A DNA stretch of 63,257 bases from Ideonella sp. A 288 (lineage in GTDB: Bacteria > Pseudomonadota > Gammaproteobacteria > Burkholderiales > Burkholderiaceae_C): NCBI RefSeq assembly GCF_002198735.1, contig NZ_MWLO01000153.1:9590-72846 (forward strand), given 5' to 3'. Positions 18,673-26,183 of this stretch are shown in pieces; the stretch's first letter is position 1; each line of letters starts with the position of its first letter. A program made the position numbers and the translations under genes. The notes under the pieces are model-generated. The model worked only from the letters and a program-made list of their open reading frames with translations. It was not told where the DNA came from and searched no databases.

Positions 18673-21600
18673 ATGGCCACGAAGAACAAGCGCGACGTAA
18701 CGATCGGCGTCGGGATCGAAACCGACGGCGAGCAAGGCATACGCGACCTCGCCGACGGCGTGCGAGGCATTGGCGCGGGGGCCGGCGACGCTGTCGCCGA
18801 TGTCGACCGCCTGCGCCGCGAGCTCGACGCGCTGGCAGCCGCCACCGCTGCGAAGCGTTCGGCCGAGTCGGGCGCGCGCAGCGAGGCGACCGAGGCACGC
18901 ACCGCGTACGACGCCCAGCGCGACGCCCTGGCCCGGCTGCGCGCGGGCGTGACCGACGCGACGAAGTCGACCACCGAACACCGCGAGGCTGTCCGCCTGC
19001 AGCGTGTCGCGCTTGTCGAGTCGCAGATCGCGCTGCGCACGAAGCGCGAGGCCCTGGCCGCAGCGACCGCTGAGGCAAAAGCCGCCGCCGCCGCCGAGCG
19101 CGCGCACGCCGACGCCATCGAACGTGCGACCCGCTCGCAGGTCGCTGGCACGTCCGCCGTGTCGCAGTCGGTCGAGACGTTGAAGGGCCAGCTTGGCACG
19201 CTGCGCACCGTGGCTGCCGCTGCCCTGGGTGGGACGCTTGTCGGGGGCCTCGCGCGCGACCTCGCCGCCACCGCGGACCAGTACACGAACCTCGGGGCGC
19301 GCATGCGCCTGGTGACCGGCGAGGGGGCCGCGTTCACGGCAGCATTCGAGGGCGTGCAACAGATCGCCCAGCGTACCGGCGCAGCGCTCGACGCGACGGG
19401 GACGTTGTTCTCTCGCGTGCTGCAGTCCGGGAAGGACTTCGGCCTCGCCCAGCGCGACGCCCTGGCCCTGACCGAGGCCATTACCCAAGCTGTGACCCTG
19501 TCGGGCGCGTCCGCGCAGGCGAGCGACGCCGCGATCACGCAACTGATACAGGGTCTGCAATCGGGCATCCTGCGAGGCGAGGAATTCAACAGTGTGATGG
19601 AACAGGCGCCGCGCCTGGCGCAAGCGCTGGCCGCGGGCCTCAACGTGACGGTCGGCGAACTGCGCAAGCTGGCCGAACAAGGGACGTTGACCTCGCAGAC
19701 CGTCGTGACCGCGCTGCAGGGCCAATCGCAGACCCTGGCCCGCGAATTCGAGTCGCTGCCCCCGACCGTGGAGCGATCACTCGGCCGGCTGTCCGCCGCG
19801 TGGGAGGTCTACATCGGCGAGGCCGGCAAGGGAAGCGGTGCAACGAGCGCCGCGGCATCGGCAATCGACGCCCTGGCCCGCAACCTCGACACCCTCGGGG
19901 CCCTGCTGTACGCCGCCGGGAAGTCCGGCGCGGCATACACCGCCGTGAAGCTCGGCGCCGCGTTCCTCGAATCAGCCACGGCTGCCAGTGTGGCCGCCGC
20001 AGCGACCGCCACCGTGACCACCGCGACGGCAGCGCACACCGCGGCAACCCGTGTGAACACCGCGGCGCAGGTCGAGAACGCCGCCGCGAGCGCCGGCACT
20101 GCGGCCAGCGCTGGCCGGCTGGCCGCTGCACTTGGCGCGATCAAGCTGGGTGCGCTGGCAGTCGTGGCCACAAACCTGCAGGACATCGGCACTTGGATAG
20201 GCGAAGCCGTCGCGAAGATGCGCGGCGCTGGCAAGGCAATCGAGGACCTGGAGCGGGCCCAACGTGCGGAGGCTGAAGCTGCCAGGGCGATGGCCACGGC
20301 GAACGCTGCCGCTGCTCAGGCCATGGCGCAGGCTGCCGATAAGGCCCTCGGACTGGGGACCGAGGCGAAACGCCTTGTCGGCGAGTTCGACGGGGTCGTG
20401 ACGAAGACCGGCGACGTGTCCGAGGCCCTGGAGAAGGTCACCAAGTCGCTGCGCCTGGGCGACCTGTCAGGCATCACTGCGGCCGGCGCGGCACTCGACG
20501 CCCTCGCCCAGCGTGGCAAGGTGTCAGGGGACCAGATACGGCAAGCGCTGGCGGCAGCCCTCAAGGGGGACGACCTGGTGCGATTCGAGACGATGGCCCG
20601 GGCCGCGTTCGACGGCAGCGAGCAAGGTGCACGCCGCCTGCAGGCTGCGCTTGACGCCATCGCGGACGAGTCGTTGCGGCGGGCCGGCACCAGCGCTGCC
20701 GAGCTCGCGACGGGGTTCTCGACGGCAGCGAATTCGGCAATCAACGATGTGGACGCCCTCGACCGCACGCTACGTGCCCTGGGTGTCACGGGGGACGAGG
20801 CGAGCCGCATCCTGTCGAGTGCGCTCGATAAGGCCCTGGCCACGGCGAACACCGAGCGCGCGATTCAGGCCCTGATCGACCGATGGCAGGAACTCGGGCG
20901 CGAGGGTCGCATTGCGGGCGACGCGCTGGCCGACGGCCTGGAGAAAGCACGGAAGAAAGTCGAAGACCTCAAGCCCGGGATTCAGTCGCTGGCCGAGGCC
21001 ATGCGCGCGTTTGGCATCCAGTCCCGCGCGCAACTGCAACAGACCGCCGACAAGCTGGGCGAGGCGTACCGAGTGATCGCGAACAGTGCCGACGTGTCGC
21101 TGTCGGACCAGATCAAGGCCTTCGCCCGGTGGCGCGAGGCTGCCGTTGCCGCATCCGGGGGCGTGGAGTCGGGGCAGGTTGCCGTGCAACGCGTGATCCT
21201 GCAGAACCGGGCCGACGTGGCAGGCCTGGGCGACGATTTCGAGCGGGCCATGGGCAAAGCTGCCGCGAGTGCCCGGGACGTGACCGCGGCCCTGCAAGAG
21301 CAAGGCAAGGCAGCCGCCGGCATCCGTCAGTCGTTGGACACGTCGCCCAGCCTGTCGACCCTGGCGCGAGGCACGGCAACCACCGACGCCGACGGATTCA
21401 GCATGACCGCGGGCCAGCGCATCACGGGTAGCGCGCAACTGCAGCCGCCGGACGATTCGGGCGACTGGGAGTTCATCAACAACGCCCTGAACCCCGAGGC
21501 GTTCGGGTCGGGCGCACAGGTTGTTCCCGGGGTCGGCTACTGGCAGCGCAAGAGCGGGCCCACGAACCCTTTCGGCGGGACTCGCAGTGGTCGGACGCCC

Positions 21601-21795
21601 TCGCCCTCGCCTGCACCCGTTCCTGCCCCCGCGCCAGTCCCTGCACCGTCGCCACGGCCCCCCACGTCGCACACTGTGACCATCAACCTTGCGGGCCGAT
21701 CGACCACGATCAACACGGCGAGCGATACCGACGCCGACGCGCTGGCCCGTGTGCTGCGCGACCTCGAAACCGCTGCAGGGCGGGCCGCACTGTGA
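18673..21795 (+). CDS. Phage tail tape measure protein
   Basis: A 1040-residue tape measure protein, the scaffold that sets tail length in long-tailed phages. Residues 1-170 are coiled-coil and Ala-rich. Residues about 170-370 match the conserved tape-measure N-terminal domain: TADQYTNLGARMRLVTGEG, ILRGEEFNSVMEQAPRLAQA, GLNVTVGELRKLAEQGTLT, RSLGRLSAAWEVYIGE. Long helical repeats with hydrophobic patches follow, then a Pro-rich linker (SPSPAPVPAPAPVPAPSP) and a C-terminal domain (HTVTINLAGRSTTINTAS). By the usual rule of about 0.15 nm per residue it would set a tail near 150 nm. No tail tube, connector, baseplate or capsid gene accompanies it. Its stop overlaps the next start (GTGA). Confidence 0.93.
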   Translation: MATKNKRDVTIGVGIETDGEQGIRDLADGVRGIGAGAGDAVADVDRLRRELDALAAATAAKRSAESGARSEATEARTAYDAQRDALARLRAGVTDATKSTTEHREAVRLQRVALVESQIALRTKREALAAATAEAKAAAAAERAHADAIERATRSQVAGTSAVSQSVETLKGQLGTLRTVAAAALGGTLVGGLARDLAATADQYTNLGARMRLVTGEGAAFTAAFEGVQQIAQRTGAALDATGTLFSRVLQSGKDFGLAQRDALALTEAITQAVTLSGASAQASDAAITQLIQGLQSGILRGEEFNSVMEQAPRLAQALAAGLNVTVGELRKLAEQGTLTSQTVVTALQGQSQTLAREFESLPPTVERSLGRLSAAWEVYIGEAGKGSGATSAAASAIDALARNLDTLGALLYAAGKSGAAYTAVKLGAAFLESATAASVAAAATATVTTATAAHTAATRVNTAAQVENAAASAGTAASAGRLAAALGAIKLGALAVVATNLQDIGTWIGEAVAKMRGAGKAIEDLERAQRAEAEAARAMATANAAAAQAMAQAADKALGLGTEAKRLVGEFDGVVTKTGDVSEALEKVTKSLRLGDLSGITAAGAALDALAQRGKVSGDQIRQALAAALKGDDLVRFETMARAAFDGSEQGARRLQAALDAIADESLRRAGTSAAELATGFSTAANSAINDVDALDRTLRALGVTGDEASRILSSALDKALATANTERAIQALIDRWQELGREGRIAGDALADGLEKARKKVEDLKPGIQSLAEAMRAFGIQSRAQLQQTADKLGEAYRVIANSADVSLSDQIKAFARWREAAVAASGGVESGQVAVQRVILQNRADVAGLGDDFERAMGKAAASARDVTAALQEQGKAAAGIRQSLDTSPSLSTLARGTATTDADGFSMTAGQRITGSAQLQPPDDSGDWEFINNALNPEAFGSGAQVVPGVGYWQRKSGPTNPFGGTRSGRTPSPSPAPVPAPAPVPAPSPRPPTSHTVTINLAGRSTTINTASDTDADALARVLRDLETAAGRAAL

Positions 21796-22037
21796 CCCAT
21801 CCGACCGGGCCTCGGGTCACGCTGGCACCAGCCGACGAACTGGCGCGCCTGCGTGCCACTGTGGCCGACCTGGCAGCCGCTGCTGAGGCCCTGGCAGCCC
21901 TGCCGAACCCGTGGGCGCCCCCTGCCCTACTCGCGACGGTGCGAGCGCTGGCCGGCGACGTGCGGGCGCAGGACGCGGGCCTACGTCACGCAACTGTGCG
22001 GATGCGCGTCGCCGACCTCGGGCTCGACGAGGGGTGA
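21792..22037 (+). CDS. Small hypothetical protein downstream of tape measure gene
   Basis: An 81-residue, Ala/Leu-rich helical protein (DELARLRATVADLAAAAEAL; ALLATVRALAGDVRAQDAG) starting at a GTG that overlaps the tape measure stop. It ends the plus-strand gene run of the element. A likely coiled coil, possibly an assembly partner of the tape measure protein given the translational coupling; no family recognised. Confidence 0.6.
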   Translation: MTHPTGPRVTLAPADELARLRATVADLAAAAEALAALPNPWAPPALLATVRALAGDVRAQDAGLRHATVRMRVADLGLDEG

Positions 22038-22071
22038 ACGTCAGGCGGGCCGCCGGGCAACGGCCGGGGCA

Positions 22072-22656
22072 CTACACAGCGTCCGAGAGTTGTGTGACCA
22101 GCATGTCCGAGATCATTCGGACCAGCGGGTCAATCGCTGCGTCCACATCGCCGGTTTGCTCATAGATAACGTCGCATTCACGTAGCCGGTCGCAATAGGC
22201 CAGCCTCGCGTTCATCATCTGAGTTAGAACAGTGTTCCTACCGGGGAGTGCTCGACCGTGTTTGAGACACAGTACCAAGTACGCTGCAGCACGCGACGAA
22301 CGGCCGTTGCCGTCCGTAAATGGGTGAATCCACAAGAGTCTCCACAAGGCGAAAGCTGCCAAATGGACCAAGTCCTTGGAGTCCCAGTTCTCGCCAAGGT
22401 ACTGGAAGAAGGAGGCCATGTGCCCCTCGACCTCTAGGAAGGGAGGGGGCAGGTGCTGCCCGACCATCACGTCGATTCGTCGGTAGTTGCCGTTGTCGTC
22501 TATCTGACCGTCGGCGACCAACTTGTGAATTGTCTTCAGATGCGACGCTGAAAAAACAAAACGGGAGCCGTTCTCGACTCCCGCTATCCATTCGTCAATG
22601 AGCTTGTGTGCTCGGTAGACGTTCTCTGATCGTTGGTAGAGTTCTCCGCCTGCCAT
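22072..22656 (-). CDS. Fic/DOC family protein (probable toxin or AMP-transferase)
   Basis: A 194-residue Fic domain protein. The active-site loop is HPFTDGNGRSSR, starting at His111, a complete match to HxFx(D/E)GNGRxxR. Fic enzymes transfer AMP or other nucleotide moieties to protein hydroxyl groups and usually poison the cell. No inhibitory (S/T)xxxE(G/N) motif is evident in the protein, so restraint must come from elsewhere, probably the partner encoded just upstream. AAGGA lies 6 nt before the ATG at 22656, and 12 bp separate it from the upstream gene. It lies on the opposite strand from the rest of the element, next to the right att site, the usual place for cargo genes. Confidence 0.88.
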   Translation of the reverse strand: MAGGELYQRSENVYRAHKLIDEWIAGVENGSRFVFSASHLKTIHKLVADGQIDDNGNYRRIDVMVGQHLPPPFLEVEGHMASFFQYLGENWDSKDLVHLAAFALWRLLWIHPFTDGNGRSSRAAAYLVLCLKHGRALPGRNTVLTQMMNARLAYCDRLRECDVIYEQTGDVDAAIDPLVRMISDMLVTQLSDAV

Positions 22657-22668
22657 AAAGCGTCCTTG

Positions 22669-22860
22669 TTAGGCCGCTTTGCATCCCTTGTCAGCGGCTT
22701 CCATGATTGTACGGGCAGCTTCCACTGTTGCAACAGTGATACGTTGGTCCGTCAAGTTTCCGTTGGCCGCAGCCATCAGCACAGTCTGTTCTTCACGCTC
22801 TTGAGGCGTTAGGACGACCGTGTGCGCCTTCATAAGCATTGCTTGCAGTCTTGCATCCAT
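22669..22860 (-). CDS. Probable antitoxin partner of Fic protein
   Basis: A 63-residue protein encoded directly upstream of the Fic gene in the same operon. Helical, with [20 protein letters not shown] near the middle and end. It does not contain the (S/T)xxxE(G/N) helix of class I Fic antitoxins, so it may neutralise by a different contact or act on transcription. A strong AAAGGAGAAGGCT precedes the ATG at 22860, which decides this start over longer in-frame versions. Antitoxin role is inferred from gene order. Confidence 0.7.
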   Translation of the reverse strand: MDARLQAMLMKAHTVVLTPQEREEQTVLMAAANGNLTDQRITVATVEAARTIMEAADKGCKAA

Positions 22861-23184
22861 AGCCTTCTCCTTTATTACCCTTTGGTTTCCTCCGATCGCT
22901 TTCGCGACCACACATAGAGGCACACACTCCTTAGGCTCTTCGGAGGGTGGCGGGCCTGATTGTGAGGTGTGTAGAGACAAATCGCCATCAGAAAAGCCCG
23001 CGGTTGCCACTTCTTTTGCTACTGAACCACAGCAGTTGGAGCACAGGTTGCAAGAATCGTTCCGTCATACGGAATCAAGCAGTTGCAAGCGACTGTGCGC
23101 CCAGATGTCAGAATTTTCGACACTCGTTCTGAAATCAACTTCAAAGCCTACCGAGGTGCCTACACACGAGCGCCAGACGTGAAA
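22861..23184. promoter_or_regulatory. Toxin-module promoter region and right-end element DNA
   Basis: No convincing gene. Contents: a TCGC-GAAA-GCGA hairpin near 22895-22906, 30-40 bp before the antitoxin start, a possible operator; a perfect dyad TTCCGT-CAT-ACGGAA at 23060-23074, flanked by two GTTGCAAG direct repeats about 35 bp apart; and TGCCTACA at 23157-23164, matching the octamers at the left end. The last two features, 85-190 bp from the right att repeat, look like integrase or excisionase sites. Confidence 0.5.
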
Positions 23185-23205
23185 GAACCCGGGCTAGCCG
23201 GGTTC
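23185..23205. terminator. Hairpin terminator near right end of element
   Basis: A perfect stem GAACCCGG / CCGGGTTC around a GCTAG loop, extendable by one A-T pair at each side, 43 bp inside the right att repeat. The T-run is weak (CTGTT), so termination may be inefficient. It would isolate the element from the tRNA operon. Confidence 0.55.
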
Positions 23206-23247
23206 TGTTCACAGTGCTAAGTCGTTGTCACGACAGCACTTTTAGAT

Positions 23248-23296
23248 TGGTGGGCCCTGAAGGATTCGAACCTTCGACCAACGGATTAAGAGTCCG
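23248..23296. repeat. attR: 49-bp repeat within intact tRNA-Lys(CTT)
   Basis: The second copy of the 49-bp direct repeat (identical to 8850-8898). Here it is part of a complete tRNA gene. The two copies define an element of about 14.4 kb. The intact tRNA is at the end away from the integrase gene, the reverse of the more common order in which the integrase lies beside the restored tRNA. Confidence 0.93.
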
Positions 23297-23323
23297 CTGC
23301 TCTACCAACTGAGCTAAGGACCC
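23248..23323 (-). tRNA. tRNA-Lys (anticodon CTT)
   Basis: 76 nt including encoded CCA. Acceptor GGGTCCT pairs with AGGGCCC; D-loop AGCTCAGTTGGTAGAGC; anticodon stem-loop GCGGA-CTCTTAA-TCCGT gives CTT; T-arm GGTTCGAATCC. All stems are intact despite use of its 3' half as integration site. It is the second tRNA of a two-gene minus-strand unit whose terminator now lies beyond the element at 8793. Confidence 0.96.
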
Positions 23324-23336
23324 GCTTTGAAGCGAG

Positions 23337-23412
23337 TGGTGGGTTGTGCGGGATTCGAACCCACGACCAACGGATTAAAAGTCCGCTGCTCTACCGACTG
23401 AGCTAACAACCC
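23337..23412 (-). tRNA. tRNA-Lys (anticodon TTT)
   Basis: 76 nt including CCA. Acceptor GGGTTGT/ACAACCC; anticodon stem-loop GCGGA-CTTTTAA-TCCGT gives TTT; T-arm GGGTTCGAATCCC. It lies 13 bp upstream of tRNA-Lys(CTT) on the same strand, so both are probably one transcript. The anticodon arm differs by a single base from its neighbour, yet the element uses the CTT gene. Confidence 0.97.
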
Positions 23413-23440
23413 CTCCGTGTAGAGCACGACATTCTAGCAT

Positions 23441-24244
23441 TCATTCTATAGCAACTTTCAAGTGCCCCGACACCAACTCGCGCATCACCTGCCCGGCCGC
23501 CGCCATGCCGAAGGTGGCGGTCACCGCCACGGTCGACCCGTAGCCATGGCAGTTGAGGCTGCCATCGGTGTCGCAGGCCTCTGCCGGCATCGCCACCGGC
23601 TCGCGCGAGAACACGCAGGCCACGCCCATCGGCCCCTGGCGCGCGGCACCGCCCTTGCGCAGGCGCTGGCGCAGTGTCGCGAGCAATGGGTCGTGCGTGG
23701 CCTCGGCCAGGTCGGCCAGTTCCACCCGCTGCGCCTGCTGCTTGCCGCCGGCCGCGCCGACACAGACGAAGCCCACCCGTTGCGCCAGCGCCCAGGACGC
23801 CAGCGCGAGCTTGGCCTGGCCCTGGTCGCAGGCGTCGATCAGGGCATCCACTGGCACCGGCAGCAGCGCGGGCCAGTTCGCCGGGGTGGCAAACTCGTCG
23901 ACCACATGCACCTCGCACTGCGGGTGGATGTCGGCGATGCGCTGCCGAAGCGCCTCGCCCTTGGCCAGGCCCACGGTGCTGCCCAGCGCCTGCACCTGGC
24001 GGTTGATGTTGGATTCGGCAACCTGGTCGAAGTCGATCAGCACCAGCGAGCGCACCCCGCTGCGGGCCAGCGCCTCGACGGCCCAGGAACCCACTCCTCC
24101 CAACCCGACCACCGCCACGCAGGCCTGGCGCAGCCGCCGGTACCCGGCGTCGCCGTACAGCCGCCGAAGGCCGCCGAAGCGGCGCTCGGCATCGGCCTCG
24201 ACTTCCGGCGGCGGCACATGGGCGGCCACGATCGGGACGTTCAT
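23441..24244 (-). CDS. tcdA: tRNA threonylcarbamoyladenosine dehydratase
   Basis: A 267-residue ThiF/E1-like enzyme. The nucleotide-binding motif VAVVGLGGVGSWAVEALARS and the DFDxVxxSNINRQ block (LIDFDQVAESNINRQ) are intact. DACDQGQAK and FVCVGAAGGK also match TcdA (CsdL), which makes cyclic ct6A at position 37 of ANN-decoding tRNAs using ATP. By coincidence it sits beside two tRNA-Lys genes, which are ct6A substrates. The ATG at 24244 overlaps the stop of the YeeE gene (ATGA), so it is translated with a sulfur transporter; TcdA can partner with cysteine desulfurase. Confidence 0.92.
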   Translation of the reverse strand: MNVPIVAAHVPPPEVEADAERRFGGLRRLYGDAGYRRLRQACVAVVGLGGVGSWAVEALARSGVRSLVLIDFDQVAESNINRQVQALGSTVGLAKGEALRQRIADIHPQCEVHVVDEFATPANWPALLPVPVDALIDACDQGQAKLALASWALAQRVGFVCVGAAGGKQQAQRVELADLAEATHDPLLATLRQRLRKGGAARQGPMGVACVFSREPVAMPAEACDTDGSLNCHGYGSTVAVTATFGMAAAGQVMRELVSGHLKVAIE

Positions 24245-25356
24245 GCCGCACGCTCCAGCCGCCACACCTGCCAACGCAAGGCCAGCACGGCGCCGCCGAC
24301 GATGCCGGCCACGGCAATGAAGCTGCCCAGCGACAGTGTGGACAGGCCCGAAAGTCCCTGGCCGATGGTGCAGCCGAGCGCCGTGACGCCGCCCACGCCC
24401 ATCAGCGCGGCGCCCACCAGGTGGCTGGCGGTGTCCTCGACGCCGCGGAAACCCTCCCAGCGGAAACTGCCGCTGGCCAGCGCCACCCCGGCGCTGCCGA
24501 CGACCACGCCGAGCGCCACCACCACGCCGAAGGACAGCGCGCGCGTCTTGTCGCTGAACAAAATCAGCCAATCGATGAAGTGAGCGTACGGCGCGACGAA
24601 GCTGAACGATTCCATGCGCTGCGACTGGGTGGCCACGAAGGCCTCTTCCAGCGTCTGCGGATGCTCGGCCAGGTGGCCCAGCACGCCCGACACCCACCAG
24701 CCGCCCACCACCAGGGCGCCGATGCCCAGGCCTCCCACCAACACCTCGCCTGAGCGTCCCTCGCGGCGCCACAGCACCCACCCGAGCAGCGCGCCGCCGA
24801 ACAGCGTCCCCAGCCACGCGGCGTGGCGTGGCGCCCCGCCTCCCAGCGCCTTGGCGGCGAGCGAGGGCAGGTCCTGGCCCGCCGGCAGCGCCACCGACAC
24901 GGCGTCGACCGTGGCCACGCGCGCCACGGCGGTGAGGCCCTTGAGGGTCATGTAGGCCGACAGGCCCAGCACGACGAAGACCACCAGCGACTTCAGGTTG
25001 CCCCCGCCCAGGCGCACCAGCGTCTTGCTGCCGCACCCCGATGCCAGCACCATGCCGAAGCCGAACATCAGGCCACCCACCGCGTGCGACAGCCACAGCA
25101 GCGTGGGTGCCGCGTAGACGCTGGATTCGGCCCGCAGCCAGCCCGCCGCCACCATCGCGTTGAAGCCGAGCATGGCGACGCCGACGGACAGCACCCACAT
25201 GCGCATGCGCGACCAGTCGCCGATGTTGACGACGTCGGCCACCGCGCCCATGGTGCAGAAGTGCGTGCGCTGGGCGATGGCACCGAACACGGCGCCGAGG
25301 CCGAAGCCGGCCCACAGCACCTGCCGCACCAGCGCGGGCAGATCGGCCTCGGTCAT
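24241..25356 (-). CDS. YeeE/YedE family sulfur-compound transporter
   Basis: A 371-residue, multi-helix inner-membrane protein. It has the family's paired signatures: HFCTMGAVADV, ASGCGSKTLVRLGGGNLKS and ALGCTIGQGLSGLSTLSLGS, with Cys residues placed as in the thiosulfate importer TsuA (YeeE). A cytoplasmic or periplasmic loop of about 60 residues separates the halves. It probably imports thiosulfate or a related sulfur species. No TusA-like partner gene (yeeD) is adjacent; instead tcdA follows with an ATGA overlap. Confidence 0.88.
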   Translation of the reverse strand: MTEADLPALVRQVLWAGFGLGAVFGAIAQRTHFCTMGAVADVVNIGDWSRMRMWVLSVGVAMLGFNAMVAAGWLRAESSVYAAPTLLWLSHAVGGLMFGFGMVLASGCGSKTLVRLGGGNLKSLVVFVVLGLSAYMTLKGLTAVARVATVDAVSVALPAGQDLPSLAAKALGGGAPRHAAWLGTLFGGALLGWVLWRREGRSGEVLVGGLGIGALVVGGWWVSGVLGHLAEHPQTLEEAFVATQSQRMESFSFVAPYAHFIDWLILFSDKTRALSFGVVVALGVVVGSAGVALASGSFRWEGFRGVEDTASHLVGAALMGVGGVTALGCTIGQGLSGLSTLSLGSFIAVAGIVGGAVLALRWQVWRLERAA

Positions 25357-25372
25357 CGGCCCGTTGTAAGAC

Positions 25373-26182
25373 TCAGCCCTTGACCGTGGGCAGTCGCTCG
25401 CGCGCGGCCTCGGCAGCTTCGGACTTGGGATAGGTCTTGATCACCTCGTCCAGCGTGCGCCGCGCGGCCTTCGGGTCCTTCATCTCGATCTGGCAGTTGG
25501 CCACCGACAGCAGCGCCTCGGGGGCGCGCGCATGCTCGGGCGACTCGGCCAGGAAGGCGCGGAAGCTGGCGATGGCCTCCTTGTAGTCGCGCTTGCCGTA
25601 CTGTGCATTGCCCAACCAGAAGCGCGCCGAGGCCGCGTAACCACTGCCGGGATAACGCTTGAGGAACGCAGCCAGCTGGGCACCTGCCTTGGCGAAATCG
25701 CCCGAGCGCAGCGTGGCCATCGCCTCGTCGTGCTGGCGGCGCTCTTCGGGGTCGACCGAGAACTCCACGCCGTCGAGCGTGACCTTCTGCGGCTCGAGCT
25801 TGCGGAAGCGCTCGTCCAGGCCCTGCGCCACGTCCTTCTGGCGGCGCTGCACCTCGGCCAGGTCGCGCGCCAGCTGCTCCTGCGTACCGCGCAGGCGGGC
25901 CGTCTCGGCGCGCTGGGTCTCGAGCTGGGCGTTCAGGTCGAGCAGGCTGCGGCGCAGCTTCTGCAGTTCGTCCAGCAACTGGGCGTTGATGGAGGTGGCG
26001 AGTTCGGCCGTGCGGGCCTTGGACGCGTCGTCGCTGGCCTGGATGCGGGCACGCAGGTCGAGGATGGCCTTGCGGGCCTCCTCGTCGTCGAACAGGCCGG
26101 CGTGCGCGCCGCCGGCCCCCAGCACCAGCAGGCCGATGGCCAGCCCCTGGCGGAGCCGGCTCGGCGCCGATCGCATCAGCAT
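25373..26182 (-). CDS. cpoB: Cell division coordinator CpoB (YbgF)
   Basis: A 269-residue periplasmic protein. Signal peptide ending GAGGAHA, N-terminal coiled coil for trimerisation (near residues 45-120), then TPR repeats (LRSGDFAKAGAQLAAFLKRY, GKRDYKEAIASFRAFLAE, KDPKAARRTLDEVIKTYPKS). CpoB links outer-membrane constriction by Tol-Pal with peptidoglycan synthesis by PBP1B. The ATG at 26182 has AAGGA 8 nt upstream inside the end of pal. It ends the tolB-pal-cpoB run. Confidence 0.94.
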   Translation of the reverse strand: MLMRSAPSRLRQGLAIGLLVLGAGGAHAGLFDDEEARKAILDLRARIQASDDASKARTAELATSINAQLLDELQKLRRSLLDLNAQLETQRAETARLRGTQEQLARDLAEVQRRQKDVAQGLDERFRKLEPQKVTLDGVEFSVDPEERRQHDEAMATLRSGDFAKAGAQLAAFLKRYPGSGYAASARFWLGNAQYGKRDYKEAIASFRAFLAESPEHARAPEALLSVANCQIEMKDPKAARRTLDEVIKTYPKSEAAEAARERLPTVKG

Positions 26183-26183
26183 G

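Noticed and set aside
22669-23010. Longer 113-residue form of the Fic partner
   Set aside because: The extra N-terminal part looks random, while AAAGGAG directly precedes the internal ATG at 22860.
8850-23296. Complete inducible prophage
   Set aside because: No terminase, portal, capsid, tail tube, baseplate or lysis gene is recognisable and 14.4 kb is too short for a tailed phage with a 1040-residue tape measure.
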